Assembly (NCBI GenBank): GCA_036556805.1
Contig: DATBIS010000121.1
Span: 1 to 35,808 of the forward strand
From: DATBIS01 sp036556805
Lineage (GTDB): Bacteria > Actinomycetota > UBA4738 > HRBIN12
DNA length: 35,808 nt
Direction: 5' to 3'
Part shown: piece by piece, positions 14,144-21,638 of the stretch
How positions within the stretch are numbered: position 1 is the stretch's first letter
How the letters are laid out: each line of letters starts with the position of its first letter
The notes under the pieces: generated by a model
What the model was told of the DNA's origin: nothing
Seen by the model: the letters and a program-made list of their open reading frames with translations, nothing else
The model's database searches: none
Program-made: the position numbers and the translations under genes

Positions 14144-15244
14144 ATGCGACGATTCCTCCTGCCGGTGGCCGTGGTCGCGGCGCTCGCCACCGCGTGTTCC
14201 TCGACCAACGGCTCCGGCACGACCGTCACGAGCCCGGCGTCCGCGAACCTGAGCGGCAACACGGACGAGCCCATCGTGGCCGTGGTGAAGGCCGTCCTGC
14301 CGTCGGTCGTGAACGTCACCACGGACCAATTCAATCCCGAGGCGCCGAACCAGGCGGGACGGGGCGTGGGGACGGGCTTCATCGTCCGTTCCGACGGGAT
14401 CATCGCGACGAACTGTCACGTCGTGGAGGGCGCCTCGAAGATCACGGTCTTCATGAACGGCAGCACCGGGAACCAGTTCAACGGACGCGTCATCGGCAGC
14501 GACTGCGAGCACGACCTCGCGATCGTGAAGGTGAACGCCACCGGCCTTCCCACGCTCGCGCTCGGCGACTCGTCGGCGCTCGAGTTGGGACAGCGGGTGG
14601 TGGCGATCGGCTATGCCCTCGGGCTCGACGGCGGACCGACCGTTACGACGGGGATCGTCTCGTCGCTCGATCGCACGATCCAGGCGCAGGATCCCGGTTG
14701 CGCCGTGGACACGTGCGGCCCCAACCAGACTCGGACGTACGCGAACGCGATCCAGACCGACGCCGCGATCAACCCGGGGAACTCGGGCGGCCCCCTCGTG
14801 AACCTGCAGGGCCAGGTCGTGGGCATCAACACGGCCGGCACGCAAAGCGCGGAGAACATCGGGTTCGCGATCGCGATCGACTCCGCGAAGGGCACGATCG
14901 AGCAGGCAGAGGCGCACCCGCTCGCGCCGAGCGCCTACATCGGCGTGATCCCGCAGACCGTGACGGCAGAGATCTCGATGCAGCTCGGGCTCGGCGTCGA
15001 CCACGGCGCCTACGTGATCGCGGTCTCGAACGGTGGCCCCGCGGCCGCGGCCGGCATCGTGCAGGGCGACGTGATCGTGTCGCTCGACGGCCACGAGATC
15101 GACGGCACGGACGCGCTCGGGGGCCTGCTCGCGGACCTGAAGCCGGGCGACAAGGTCTCGGTGGGCGTCGTGGGCCCGAGCGGCCAGACGCAGACGGTCG
15201 ACGTCACGCTCGGCACGCGGCCGCTGCCGACGAACCTGCCCTGA
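14144..15244 (+). CDS. HtrA/DegP-type serine protease, putative lipoprotein
   Basis: A protein of 366 aa starting with a signal sequence ending ALATACSS, so cleavage before Cys18 and lipid attachment outside the membrane is likely, although the -3 residue is Ala rather than Leu. A Ser/Thr/Gly linker follows. The chymotrypsin-like domain carries the triad His92 (TNCHVV), Asp124 (EHDLAIV) and Ser214 (GNSGGPL). One C-terminal PDZ domain lies at about 265-360 (SAYIGVI, GGPAAAAGIVQGDVI). GAAGGGA supports this ATG; a frame extending 35 bases upstream is possible but weakens the signal peptide. A Cys pair near residues 186 and 191 may form a disulfide. It lies directly before an M50 protease, suggesting envelope stress signalling. 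Confidence 0.88.
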   Translation: MRRFLLPVAVVAALATACSSTNGSGTTVTSPASANLSGNTDEPIVAVVKAVLPSVVNVTTDQFNPEAPNQAGRGVGTGFIVRSDGIIATNCHVVEGASKITVFMNGSTGNQFNGRVIGSDCEHDLAIVKVNATGLPTLALGDSSALELGQRVVAIGYALGLDGGPTVTTGIVSSLDRTIQAQDPGCAVDTCGPNQTRTYANAIQTDAAINPGNSGGPLVNLQGQVVGINTAGTQSAENIGFAIAIDSAKGTIEQAEAHPLAPSAYIGVIPQTVTAEISMQLGLGVDHGAYVIAVSNGGPAAAAGIVQGDVIVSLDGHEIDGTDALGGLLADLKPGDKVSVGVVGPSGQTQTVDVTLGTRPLPTNLP

Positions 15245-15262
15245 GCCCGGGGCGCGCGCTCC

Positions 15263-15268
15263 TACACT
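15263..15268 (+). promoter_or_regulatory. -10 box TACACT, leaderless arrangement
   Basis: TACACT is followed by six bases and the ATG at 15275, so transcript and coding region should begin together. It lies in the 30-base gap after the HtrA-like gene, giving the M50 gene its own start site. Confidence 0.5.
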
Positions 15269-15274
15269 GAGCGC

Positions 15275-16039
15275 ATGGGGCGATTCCGGATCCCGATCGG
15301 CCGCGTGCTCGGGATCCGGATCTCGGTGCACGCGACCTGGTTCGTCGTGCTCACGTTCGTCGCCTCCGGTGCGGTGATCGCGTTCGGCGAGGGCTTCCCC
15401 GAGCTCCCGTTCAACGAGCGGTTAGCGATGGGTCTCGTCACCGGCGTCGGGTTCTTCGCCTGCTTGCTCCTGCACGAGCTCGCGCACGCGGTCGTCGCCC
15501 GGCGGTTCGGGGTCGAGGTGCACCGCATCACGCTGTTCTTGTTCGGCGGCGTGGCGGAGATCGAGGGCGAGGTGCCGACGCCGCAGGGCGAGTTCGCCGT
15601 CGCGCTGGCCGGGCCGGCCACGTCGCTCACGCTCGGGTGCATGCTCGGGCTCGCGGCCGCGTGGGCGAGCGGCCGGAGCCTCACCGGCGCGGAGGGCGTG
15701 CTCGTCGCCCTCGCCGCCGGCAACGCGGTCGTCGCGCTGTTCAACCTCGTGCCGGGGCTGCCGCTGGACGGTGGGCGGCTACTGCGCGCGGGCCTCTGGA
15801 GGGTCACCGGGGACTTCACGAGGGCGACGAGGGTCGCCGCCGGCGCCGGACGCCTCCTCGGGGTCCTCGTCCTGGTCGCCGGCGTCGTGCTCCTCGCGAC
15901 CGGCCATGCCGTGGGGATCTGGAACGCCGCGATGGGCGTCTTCCTGTGGCTCCTTGCCGGCCGTTCGGGGCGGGCGGCGCCGCCGAGGGAAGCGCTAGCC
16001 TTGCCGGATGAGGGTCAGGCTGCGCAACCCGGACCGTGA
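15275..16039 (+). CDS. Site-2 protease family membrane metallopeptidase (M50)
   Basis: An intramembrane zinc protease of 254 aa. The active-site motif HELAH (67-71) lies in the third hydrophobic segment, and the second zinc motif NLVPGLPLDGG is at about 157-167 with Asp165 as ligand. Six hydrophobic segments are visible. The N-terminus (RIPIGRVLGIRISVHATWF) is typical of the SpoIVFB/Rip3 branch. Unlike many relatives, no CBS domain follows; the protein ends shortly after the last helix. Targets are anti-sigma factors or other membrane proteins in known cases. It overlaps the following sulfur-carrier gene by 32 bases on the same strand. Its HtrA-like neighbour may supply the first cut. Confidence 0.88.
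   Translation: MGRFRIPIGRVLGIRISVHATWFVVLTFVASGAVIAFGEGFPELPFNERLAMGLVTGVGFFACLLLHELAHAVVARRFGVEVHRITLFLFGGVAEIEGEVPTPQGEFAVALAGPATSLTLGCMLGLAAAWASGRSLTGAEGVLVALAAGNAVVALFNLVPGLPLDGGRLLRAGLWRVTGDFTRATRVAAGAGRLLGVLVLVAGVVLLATGHAVGIWNAAMGVFLWLLAGRSGRAAPPREALALPDEGQAAQPGP
15996..16001 (+). promoter_or_regulatory. -10 box TAGCCT, leaderless arrangement
   Basis: TAGCCT followed by six bases precedes the ATG at 16008, inside the end of the M50 gene. It would give the tRNA-modification operon an independent leaderless transcript. Confidence 0.4.
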
Positions 16040-16208
16040 TGTCGAGGTCTCGGGCGCGCGCACGGTTCGCGACCTGCTCCACGAGCTGCGGGTGAACCCG
16101 GACACGGTCCTCGTGATCCGCGCGGGTGAGCTCATCACGCGCGAGGCGCGGGTGCGCGAGGAGGACGAGATCGAGGTCCGCCCGGTGATCTCCGGGGGTT
16201 CGCGGTGA
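16008..16208 (+). CDS. Ubiquitin-fold sulfur carrier (ThiS/MoaD/TtuB-like)
   Basis: A protein of 66 aa with the beta-grasp pattern of ThiS/MoaD proteins (MRVRLRNPDRDVEV, TVRDLLHEL, DTVLVIRAGELI, EEDEIEVRPVISGG). Gly63-Gly64 is the expected site of adenylation and thiocarboxylation. The gene overlaps the TtuA-like gene by four bases (GTGA), so it is most likely TtuB, which donates sulfur for 2-thiolation of U54 in tRNA. Oddly, two residues (Ser-Arg) follow the Gly-Gly, which normally must be C-terminal, so removal of this tail would be needed before activation. No E1-like activating enzyme or processing peptidase is in the window. In Thermus, TtuB is also conjugated to proteins. Confidence 0.82.
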   Translation: MRVRLRNPDRDVEVSGARTVRDLLHELRVNPDTVLVIRAGELITREARVREEDEIEVRPVISGGSR

Positions 16209-17188
16209 GGTGCGGCCGCTGCGGCGGCGGGGCCGTGATCGAGGTCCGGCGGAACAACGCCGCGTACTGCGCAGACTGCTTCCAGCGGGTGTTCCGGGGC
16301 CAGGTCCGCCGGGCGATCGACGAGCACGACATGATCGCCCCGGGCGACCGGATCCTCGTGGCGGTCTCGGGCGGGAAGGACTCGCTGGGGCTTTGGGACG
16401 TCTTGCTCGGGCTCGGCCACGACGCGACCGGCCTGTACCTGGGCCTCGGGATCGACGACTACTCGAGCCGTTCGGCAGCGGTCGTGCGCGCCTTCGCGTC
16501 GCAACGCGGCGCGGCGTTGAGGGAGGTGGACCTGCGACGCGACTACGGCTTCGACATCCCGACGGCCGGCAGGTCGGGATCGCGATCGACCTGCGCGGTG
16601 TGCGGCCTGTCCAAGCGCTACGTGTTCAACCGGGCCGCCCTCGAGGGCGGGTTCGACGTCGTGGCGACCGGCCACAACCTCGACGATGAGGCCGCCACGC
16701 TTCTCGGCAACACGCTTCGGTGGCAAACCGAGGCGATCGGCCGGCAGTCACCGGTGCTGCCGTCACGAGACGGCATGGTGAAGAAGGTGAAGCCCCTCTA
16801 CCGGCTGTCCGAGCTCGAGACGGCGGCGTTCGCCTTCCTCCGAGGGATCGACTACGTCGTCGAGGAGTGTCCGCTCGTCGCCGGGAACACGCAGCTGCGC
16901 TACAAGGAGGCCATGAACGCGATCGAAGCGCGTTCGCCGGGCACGAAGGCCCAGTTCCTCCTTGGCTTCTTGGATCGCGCGTCGTCGCTCTTCCGTGCCG
17001 AGCGCGACGTCGAGCTGATCCGGTGCGAGCGCTGCGGGCAGCCGACGACCGGCCGCTTCTGCGCGTTCTGCCGGGCGCGGGCCCAGCTGCTGGGCGACGC
17101 GCTGGTGCCCTCAGACGTCCGCGAGACGGCGCGGGAGCTCGCGGAGGAAGTGCTACCGGTGGAGATCTACGGCGGACGGGCCGGATGA
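16205..17188 (+). CDS. TtuA/Ncs6-family tRNA 2-thiolation enzyme
   Basis: A protein of 327 aa of the TIGR00269/TtuA family, which transfers sulfur to uridine in tRNA. An N-terminal zinc finger uses Cys3, Cys6, Cys22 and Cys25. The PP-loop SGGKDS at 55-60 binds ATP. Cys130 and Cys133 (TCAVCG) with Cys222 (EECPLV) are the expected Fe-S ligands. A C-terminal zinc finger uses Cys273, Cys276, Cys285 and Cys288. The motif ATGHNLDDEA is typical. The GTG start overlaps the sulfur-carrier stop, and the stop overlaps the trmI start. With those neighbours, 2-thiolation of position 54 in the T-loop is more likely than wobble thiolation by cytosolic Ncs6 relatives. Confidence 0.88.
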   Translation: MRCGRCGGGAVIEVRRNNAAYCADCFQRVFRGQVRRAIDEHDMIAPGDRILVAVSGGKDSLGLWDVLLGLGHDATGLYLGLGIDDYSSRSAAVVRAFASQRGAALREVDLRRDYGFDIPTAGRSGSRSTCAVCGLSKRYVFNRAALEGGFDVVATGHNLDDEAATLLGNTLRWQTEAIGRQSPVLPSRDGMVKKVKPLYRLSELETAAFAFLRGIDYVVEECPLVAGNTQLRYKEAMNAIEARSPGTKAQFLLGFLDRASSLFRAERDVELIRCERCGQPTTGRFCAFCRARAQLLGDALVPSDVRETARELAEEVLPVEIYGGRAG

Positions 17189-17961
17189 GCGCGCCCTTCG
17201 AGCCCGGGGAGCGGGTCGCGTTCGTCGACCAGCGCGACCGGACCTACCTCGTGAAGCTGCAGGCCGGCGGGACGTTCCACACGCACGGCGGCACGCTCGC
17301 GCACGACGAGGTGATCGGGCGAGAGGAGGGAAGCCGGTTCGAGACGTCGGGCGGGATGGTGCTCACGGCGTTCCGGCCGCGCTTCGCCGACTACGTGCTG
17401 AAGATGCCGCGAACGGCGCAGGTCGTGTACCCGAAGGACCTCGGCCCGATCCTCGTGCACGCCGACGTGTTTCCCGGCGCGCGCGTGCTCGAGGCCGGCA
17501 CGGGGTCGGGGGCGCTCACGATCGCGCTCTGTCGCGTGACGGGATCCGAGGGGAGCGTCGTCTCGTACGAGCTCCGGCCGGAACACCGCGAACGCGCGAT
17601 CGCGAACCTCGAAGGCTTCTTCGGCAAGGTTCCCGGCTGGCTCGAGCTGCGCGAGGGCGACGTCGCGGAGATCGCCGGAACCGGCGAACGGTTCGACCGG
17701 GCCGTCCTCGACCTGCCGGAGCCGTGGGCGCTGCTCGAGGCGCTGGGGGAGGTGCTCGAGGCCGGCGGCGTGCTCGCGGCCTATCTCCCCACGACCGTTC
17801 AGGTGCAACAGCTCGTGCTCGAGCTGGGGCACGCCGGCTTCCATCACGCGGAGACCTTCGAGACGCTTCACCGGTCCTGGCACGTCACCGAGCGGAGCGT
17901 CCGCCCCGACCATCGGATGGTCGGCCACACGGGGTTCGTGACGATCGGACGCCGGTTGTAG
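17185..17961 (+). CDS. trmI: tRNA (adenine-58-N1)-methyltransferase TrmI
   Basis: A SAM-dependent methyltransferase of 258 aa acting on A58 of the tRNA T-loop, normally a tetramer. The N-terminal beta domain (EPGERVAFVDQRDRTYLVKL, GGTLAHDEVIG) is followed by the Rossmann fold with SAM motif I VLEAGTGSGALT (101-112), the acidic residue in SYELRPEH and the family motif DLPEPW. The conserved FHHAETFETLHRSWHVT is near the C-terminus. The ATG overlaps the TtuA-like stop (ATGA). In Actinobacteria this gene commonly precedes the proteasomal ATPase, and mpa follows here after 183 bases. Together with TtuA/TtuB it forms a T-loop modification set known to stabilise tRNA in thermophiles. Confidence 0.92.
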   Translation: MSAPFEPGERVAFVDQRDRTYLVKLQAGGTFHTHGGTLAHDEVIGREEGSRFETSGGMVLTAFRPRFADYVLKMPRTAQVVYPKDLGPILVHADVFPGARVLEAGTGSGALTIALCRVTGSEGSVVSYELRPEHRERAIANLEGFFGKVPGWLELREGDVAEIAGTGERFDRAVLDLPEPWALLEALGEVLEAGGVLAAYLPTTVQVQQLVLELGHAGFHHAETFETLHRSWHVTERSVRPDHRMVGHTGFVTIGRRL

Positions 17962-18032
17962 GCGAACCGCCCTGCTCAAGGCGCGTCCCATACGGCCGAA
18001 GGTCCAAGGAACAAGCGGCGATCGTGAACTTC

Positions 18033-18057
18033 GTCGCGGAAAGACTTACTCCGCGAC
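18033..18057 (+). terminator. Hairpin between trmI and mpa
   Basis: GTCGCGGA and TCCGCGAC form a perfect eight-base stem around a nine-base loop, 71 bases after the trmI stop and before the mpa promoter. There is no U-tract, so Rho-independent termination is doubtful. A regulatory or processing role is possible. Confidence 0.35.
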
Positions 18058-18115
18058 CCGTCGATGCCGTAGGTATAGGTGAGGACCGTTGCACGGGAAC
18101 GTCGCGGTGCGCCGA

Positions 18116-18121
18116 TAGAAT
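18116..18121 (+). promoter_or_regulatory. -10 box TAGAAT of the proteasome operon
   Basis: TAGAAT predicts a start near 18128, leaving about 17 bases with GGAGGT before the mpa ATG at 18145. A TTGCAC further upstream is 21 bases away, too far for a standard -35. Confidence 0.5.
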
Positions 18122-18144
18122 CGGGCCCGCTGGAGGTGGACGTG

Positions 18145-19887
18145 ATGGCCGGCCACGAAGCAGACGTCGAGCAGTACGAGAAGCAGGTCCACGAGCTGCA
18201 GACGCAGGTGAAGTTCCTCGAGGACGAGATCTCCCTGCTCCGCCGCCGCCTCACCAACGCTCCCCGTCAGGTCACGATCCTCGAGGAGAAGCTGCTCGAG
18301 GCGAAGAACGACCTCTCGAAGGCCATGGGGCAGAACGACAAGCTCGCAGGCGCGCTCCGTGCCGAGCGTGAGCGCATCGAGTCGCTCGCCGAGGAGGTCG
18401 AGAAGCTCTCCCAGCCGCCGGCTTCGTTCGGCGTGTACCTCGTCACGAACGAGGACGACACGATCGACATCGTCACGTCGGGCCGGAAGATGCGCGTGAA
18501 CGTCGCGCCGGAGATCGACGTGAAGCTGTTCGTGCCCGGTGCCCAGGTGATCCTCAACGACGCCCTGAACGTCGTGGAGGTCCTGCCTCCCGATCGCGCC
18601 GGCGAGGTCGTGAAGGTGAAGGACCGTCTCGGCGACGATCGGGTGATCGTCGTCGGGCGCGGCGACGAGGAGATGGTGGCCTACCTCGCCGGCGAGCTGC
18701 TCACGACGGGCGTGCGAGCCGGCGACCCGCTCCTGTTCGACCCGCGCTCGGGATGCGCGCTCGAGCTCCTGCCCAAGGAAGAGGTGGAGGAGCTCGTGCT
18801 CGAGGAGATCCCCGACGTGGGCTACGAGGACATCGGCGGCCTGGAGGGCCAGATCGAGTCGATCCGCGACGCGGTCGAGCTCCCGTTCCTCTACGCCGAG
18901 CTCTTCGCGGAGCACGAGCTCGAGGCGCCGAAGGGCGTCCTGCTGTACGGCCCGCCGGGATGCGGCAAGACGCTCATCGCGAAGGCCGTCGCGAAGTCCC
19001 TCGCCGAGAAGGTCCGCGAGCGCACCGGCCGCGAGGACGCGCGTTCGTACTTCTTGAACGTGAAGGGACCCGAGCTCCTCAACAAGTACGTCGGAGAGAC
19101 CGAGCGGCAGATCCGCGAGATCTTCCAGCGCGCGAAGGAGCGGTCCGAGGAGGGACTTCCCGTGATCGTGTTCTTCGACGAGATGGACTCGATCTTCCGC
19201 ACGCGCGGCACCGGGATCTCGAGCGACGTCGAGTCGACGATCGTGCCGCAGCTCCTGTCGGAGCTCGACGGCGTCGAGACGCTCAAGAACGTGATCGTGA
19301 TCGGGGCGTCGAACCGCGAGGACCTCATCGACCCCGCGATCCTGCGGCCGGGCCGCCTCGACGTGAAGATCAAGATCGAGCGCCCGGACGGTCAGCAGGC
19401 GAAGGACATCATGTCGAAGTACCTGCACGCGTCGGTGCCGATCCACCCCGAGGAGATCTCGCGGTACGGCGGCGACGCCCAGCACGCATGCGTTCGCATG
19501 ATCGAGCGCACCGTCGAGCAGATGTACGAGCCCTCGGACCGAAACCGGTTCCTCGAGGTCACGTACGCGAGCGGCGACAAGGAGGTCCTCTATTTCAAGG
19601 ACTTCAACTCCGGCGCGATGATCGAGAACATCGTGCGGCGCGCGAAGAAGGACGCGATCAAGCGGTTCCTCTCGACCGGCGAGAAGGGCATCAAGATCGA
19701 CGACCTGCTGCACGCGATCCGCGACGAGTTCAAGGAGAACGAGGACCTCCCGAACACGACGAACCCCGATGACTGGGCTCGGATCTCCGGGAAGAAGGGC
19801 GAGCGGATCGTGTACGTCCGCACGCTGCTGGGTGACGACGGCGAGGGCCGACAGGTCGAGCGGGTGAACGCGGGGCAGTACCTGTAA
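18145..19887 (+). CDS. mpa: Proteasome-associated AAA ATPase Mpa/ARC
   Basis: A hexameric unfoldase of 580 aa that recruits pupylated proteins and feeds them to the 20S core. An N-terminal coiled coil at about residues 8-90 (the Pup-binding part) is followed by OB-fold domains and one AAA module with Walker A GPPGCGKT (269-276), Walker B VIVFFDEMDS (340-349) and the arginine-finger region DPAILRPGRLD. The last residues GQYL carry the penultimate-tyrosine motif that docks in the proteasome alpha ring. The ATG at 18145 has GGAGGT seven bases before it; in-frame GTG codons at 18136 and 18142 are alternatives. The length is close to mycobacterial Mpa. The next gene starts nine bases after the stop. 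Confidence 0.95.
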   Translation: MAGHEADVEQYEKQVHELQTQVKFLEDEISLLRRRLTNAPRQVTILEEKLLEAKNDLSKAMGQNDKLAGALRAERERIESLAEEVEKLSQPPASFGVYLVTNEDDTIDIVTSGRKMRVNVAPEIDVKLFVPGAQVILNDALNVVEVLPPDRAGEVVKVKDRLGDDRVIVVGRGDEEMVAYLAGELLTTGVRAGDPLLFDPRSGCALELLPKEEVEELVLEEIPDVGYEDIGGLEGQIESIRDAVELPFLYAELFAEHELEAPKGVLLYGPPGCGKTLIAKAVAKSLAEKVRERTGREDARSYFLNVKGPELLNKYVGETERQIREIFQRAKERSEEGLPVIVFFDEMDSIFRTRGTGISSDVESTIVPQLLSELDGVETLKNVIVIGASNREDLIDPAILRPGRLDVKIKIERPDGQQAKDIMSKYLHASVPIHPEEISRYGGDAQHACVRMIERTVEQMYEPSDRNRFLEVTYASGDKEVLYFKDFNSGAMIENIVRRAKKDAIKRFLSTGEKGIKIDDLLHAIRDEFKENEDLPNTTNPDDWARISGKKGERIVYVRTLLGDDGEGRQVERVNAGQYL

Positions 19888-19890
19888 GGT
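19885..19890 (+). promoter_or_regulatory. -10-like TAAGGT before dop, leaderless spacing
   Basis: TAAGGT, which includes the mpa stop codon, is followed by six bases and the dop GTG at 19897. The spacing equals that of other leaderless candidates here, but the box is constrained by the stop codon, so the signal could be fortuitous. Confidence 0.3.
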
Positions 19891-19896
19891 TCCCGG

Positions 19897-21381
19897 GTGG
19901 CGATCGACAAGGTCTTCGGCACCGAGACGGAATACGGGATCGCGGCCGCCGGAGCCCCGGAGTTCAACCCGGTGCTCTCCTCGAGCGTCCTCATCTCGAC
20001 CTACGCTGGGTCGCTCCGCCGGATCCGTTGGGACTACGAACAGGAGTCGCCCCTGCGGGATGCGCGCGGCTTCGAGCCCGTGCAGGCGCGCGAGGGCACC
20101 GAGGAGGATCTCGGGCTTGCGAACGTGATCCTGCCGAACGGCGCCCGGTACTACGTCGACCACGCACACCCCGAGTACTCGACGCCCGAGTGCCGCACGC
20201 CGCGCGATCTCGTCGTGCACGACAAGGCGGGCGAGCGGATCCTCGAGCGATCGCTCGACGAGGTGGCGCGGGCGATGCCGTCCACGCCGCATCTTTCCAT
20301 CTACAAGAACAACTCGGACGGCAAGGGCAACTCGTACGGAACGCACGAGAACTATCTCGTCGACCGCGCGACGGCGTTCGCCGACCTCGTGCGCGACCTC
20401 ACGCCGTTCTTCGTCTCCCGCCAGGTCTTCACGGGAGCGGGGAAGCTCGGCGCCGAGGCCCAGTGGGACGAGCGGGGCAAGGCGATCTATCAGCTGACGC
20501 AGCGCGCCGACTTCTTCGAGACCGAGGTGGGCCTCGAAACCACGCTGAAGCGCCCGATCATCAACACGAGGGACGAGCCTCACGCCGATCCCGACAAGTA
20601 CCGCCGGCTGCACGTGATCATCGGCGACGCGAACCTCTGCGAGGTCGCACAGTTCCTGAAGATCGGAACCACGGCGATCGTGCTGAAGATGATCGAGGAC
20701 GCCTTCCTGCCGAACCTCTCCCTGCAGTCTCCGGTCCAGGCGCTGCACGACATCTCACGTGACATCACGTGTACGGCAGCGGTTCCGCTCGCCGACGGTC
20801 GGCGGATGACCGCCGTGCAGCTGCAGTGGGAGTACTTCGAGCACGCGAGGAAGTTCGTCGATCGCGAGGACGACACCCCCGAGAACCGCGAGGTGCTCGA
20901 GCGCTGGGAGGCCGTGCTCGCCGCGCTGGAGACCGACCCGCTGTCGCTGCATCGCGAGCTCGACTGGGTGGCGAAGCACCGTCTCCTCGATGCGTACCGC
21001 GAGCGAGACGGGCTCGGCTGGGGCGATCCGAAGCTCCGGGCGATCGACCTGCAGTATCACGACGTCCGGCGTTCGAAGGGCCTGTACTACCGGCTGGAGG
21101 CCGCCGGCAAGGTCGAGCGACTCACCACCGACCACGAGGTCGACCTCGCGATCATGGAGCCGCCCGAGGACACGCGCGCGTACTTCCGCGGCAACTGCAT
21201 CTCGCGATACCCGGACGCGATCGCCGCGGCGTCATGGGATTCGATCATCATGGACGTCGGGGCCGAGGCGCTGCAGCGGATCCCGATGCGCGAGCCGCTC
21301 CGGGGCACGAAGGCACACGTCGAGGAGCTCCTGGACGCCTGCGAGGACGCCGCGAGCCTCGTCGCCCACCTTCAGTCCTAG
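19897..21381 (+). CDS. dop: Depupylase/deamidase Dop
   Basis: An enzyme of 494 aa that removes Pup from conjugates and, where Pup ends in Gln, deamidates it. It belongs to the glutamine-synthetase-like PafA/Dop fold. N-terminal FGTETEYGI provides ATP/Mg ligands. The catalytic aspartate is likely Asp88 in YYVDHAHPEYSTPEC. The Dop-specific insertion, absent from PafA, is the stretch DARGFEPVQAREGTEEDL at about 55-72. Other shared motifs are KNNSDGKGNSYGTHENYL, PIINTRDEPHAD, YHDVRRSKGLYY and MEPPEDTRAYFRG. The GTG start is nine bases after mpa. Because Pup in this genome already ends in Glu, depupylation should be the main role. Confidence 0.95.
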   Translation: MAIDKVFGTETEYGIAAAGAPEFNPVLSSSVLISTYAGSLRRIRWDYEQESPLRDARGFEPVQAREGTEEDLGLANVILPNGARYYVDHAHPEYSTPECRTPRDLVVHDKAGERILERSLDEVARAMPSTPHLSIYKNNSDGKGNSYGTHENYLVDRATAFADLVRDLTPFFVSRQVFTGAGKLGAEAQWDERGKAIYQLTQRADFFETEVGLETTLKRPIINTRDEPHADPDKYRRLHVIIGDANLCEVAQFLKIGTTAIVLKMIEDAFLPNLSLQSPVQALHDISRDITCTAAVPLADGRRMTAVQLQWEYFEHARKFVDREDDTPENREVLERWEAVLAALETDPLSLHRELDWVAKHRLLDAYRERDGLGWGDPKLRAIDLQYHDVRRSKGLYYRLEAAGKVERLTTDHEVDLAIMEPPEDTRAYFRGNCISRYPDAIAAASWDSIIMDVGAEALQRIPMREPLRGTKAHVEELLDACEDAASLVAHLQS

Positions 21382-21404
21382 GCCGTTCGGGCCGATGGCC
21401 GAAG

Positions 21405-21410
21405 TAGAAT
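21405..21410 (+). promoter_or_regulatory. -10 box TAGAAT before pup
   Basis: TAGAAT in the 59-base dop-pup gap predicts a start near 21417 and a short leader with GAGGAA before the pup ATG. This could add transcription of pup and the core subunits to read-through from mpa-dop. Confidence 0.45.
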
Positions 21411-21440
21411 CGATGCCCGTTCCCATGGAGTGAGGAAGCG

Positions 21441-21638
21441 ATGCCCGAGCAGAAACGGATCCAGAAGAAGGGCGGAGACGACGGCGATCAGGCCGACGAC
21501 GCCGGCCAGGTGAAGGCCTCCTCCAAGGCCGCCGAGCTCAAGGAGGAGATGGACGACATCCTCGACGAGATCGACTCCGTGCTCGAGGAGAACGCCGAGG
21601 AGTTCGTGAAGAGCTACGTCCAGAAGGGCGGGGAGTGA
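21441..21638 (+). CDS. pup: Prokaryotic ubiquitin-like protein Pup
   Basis: A protein of 65 aa, the modifier attached to lysines of proteasome substrates. The N-terminal half is charged and disordered (KRIQKKGGDDGDQADD). The central helix ELKEEMDDILDEIDSVLEEN binds the Mpa coiled coil. The C-terminal AEEFVKSYVQKGGE is the PafA/Dop recognition part. It ends in Gly-Gly-Glu, so the ligatable glutamate is genetically encoded and no deamidation is required, unlike mycobacterial Pup, which ends in Gln. The size is typical. GAGGAA precedes the ATG. The stop overlaps the prcB GTG by four bases, so modifier and protease core are coupled. Confidence 0.97.
   Translation: MPEQKRIQKKGGDDGDQADDAGQVKASSKAAELKEEMDDILDEIDSVLEENAEEFVKSYVQKGGE

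Noticed and set aside
18046..20748. Minus-strand frame of about 900 codons opposite mpa and dop
   Set aside because: The translation is low-complexity and leucine/arginine/valine-rich with no recognisable family; mpa and dop are certain on the other strand.
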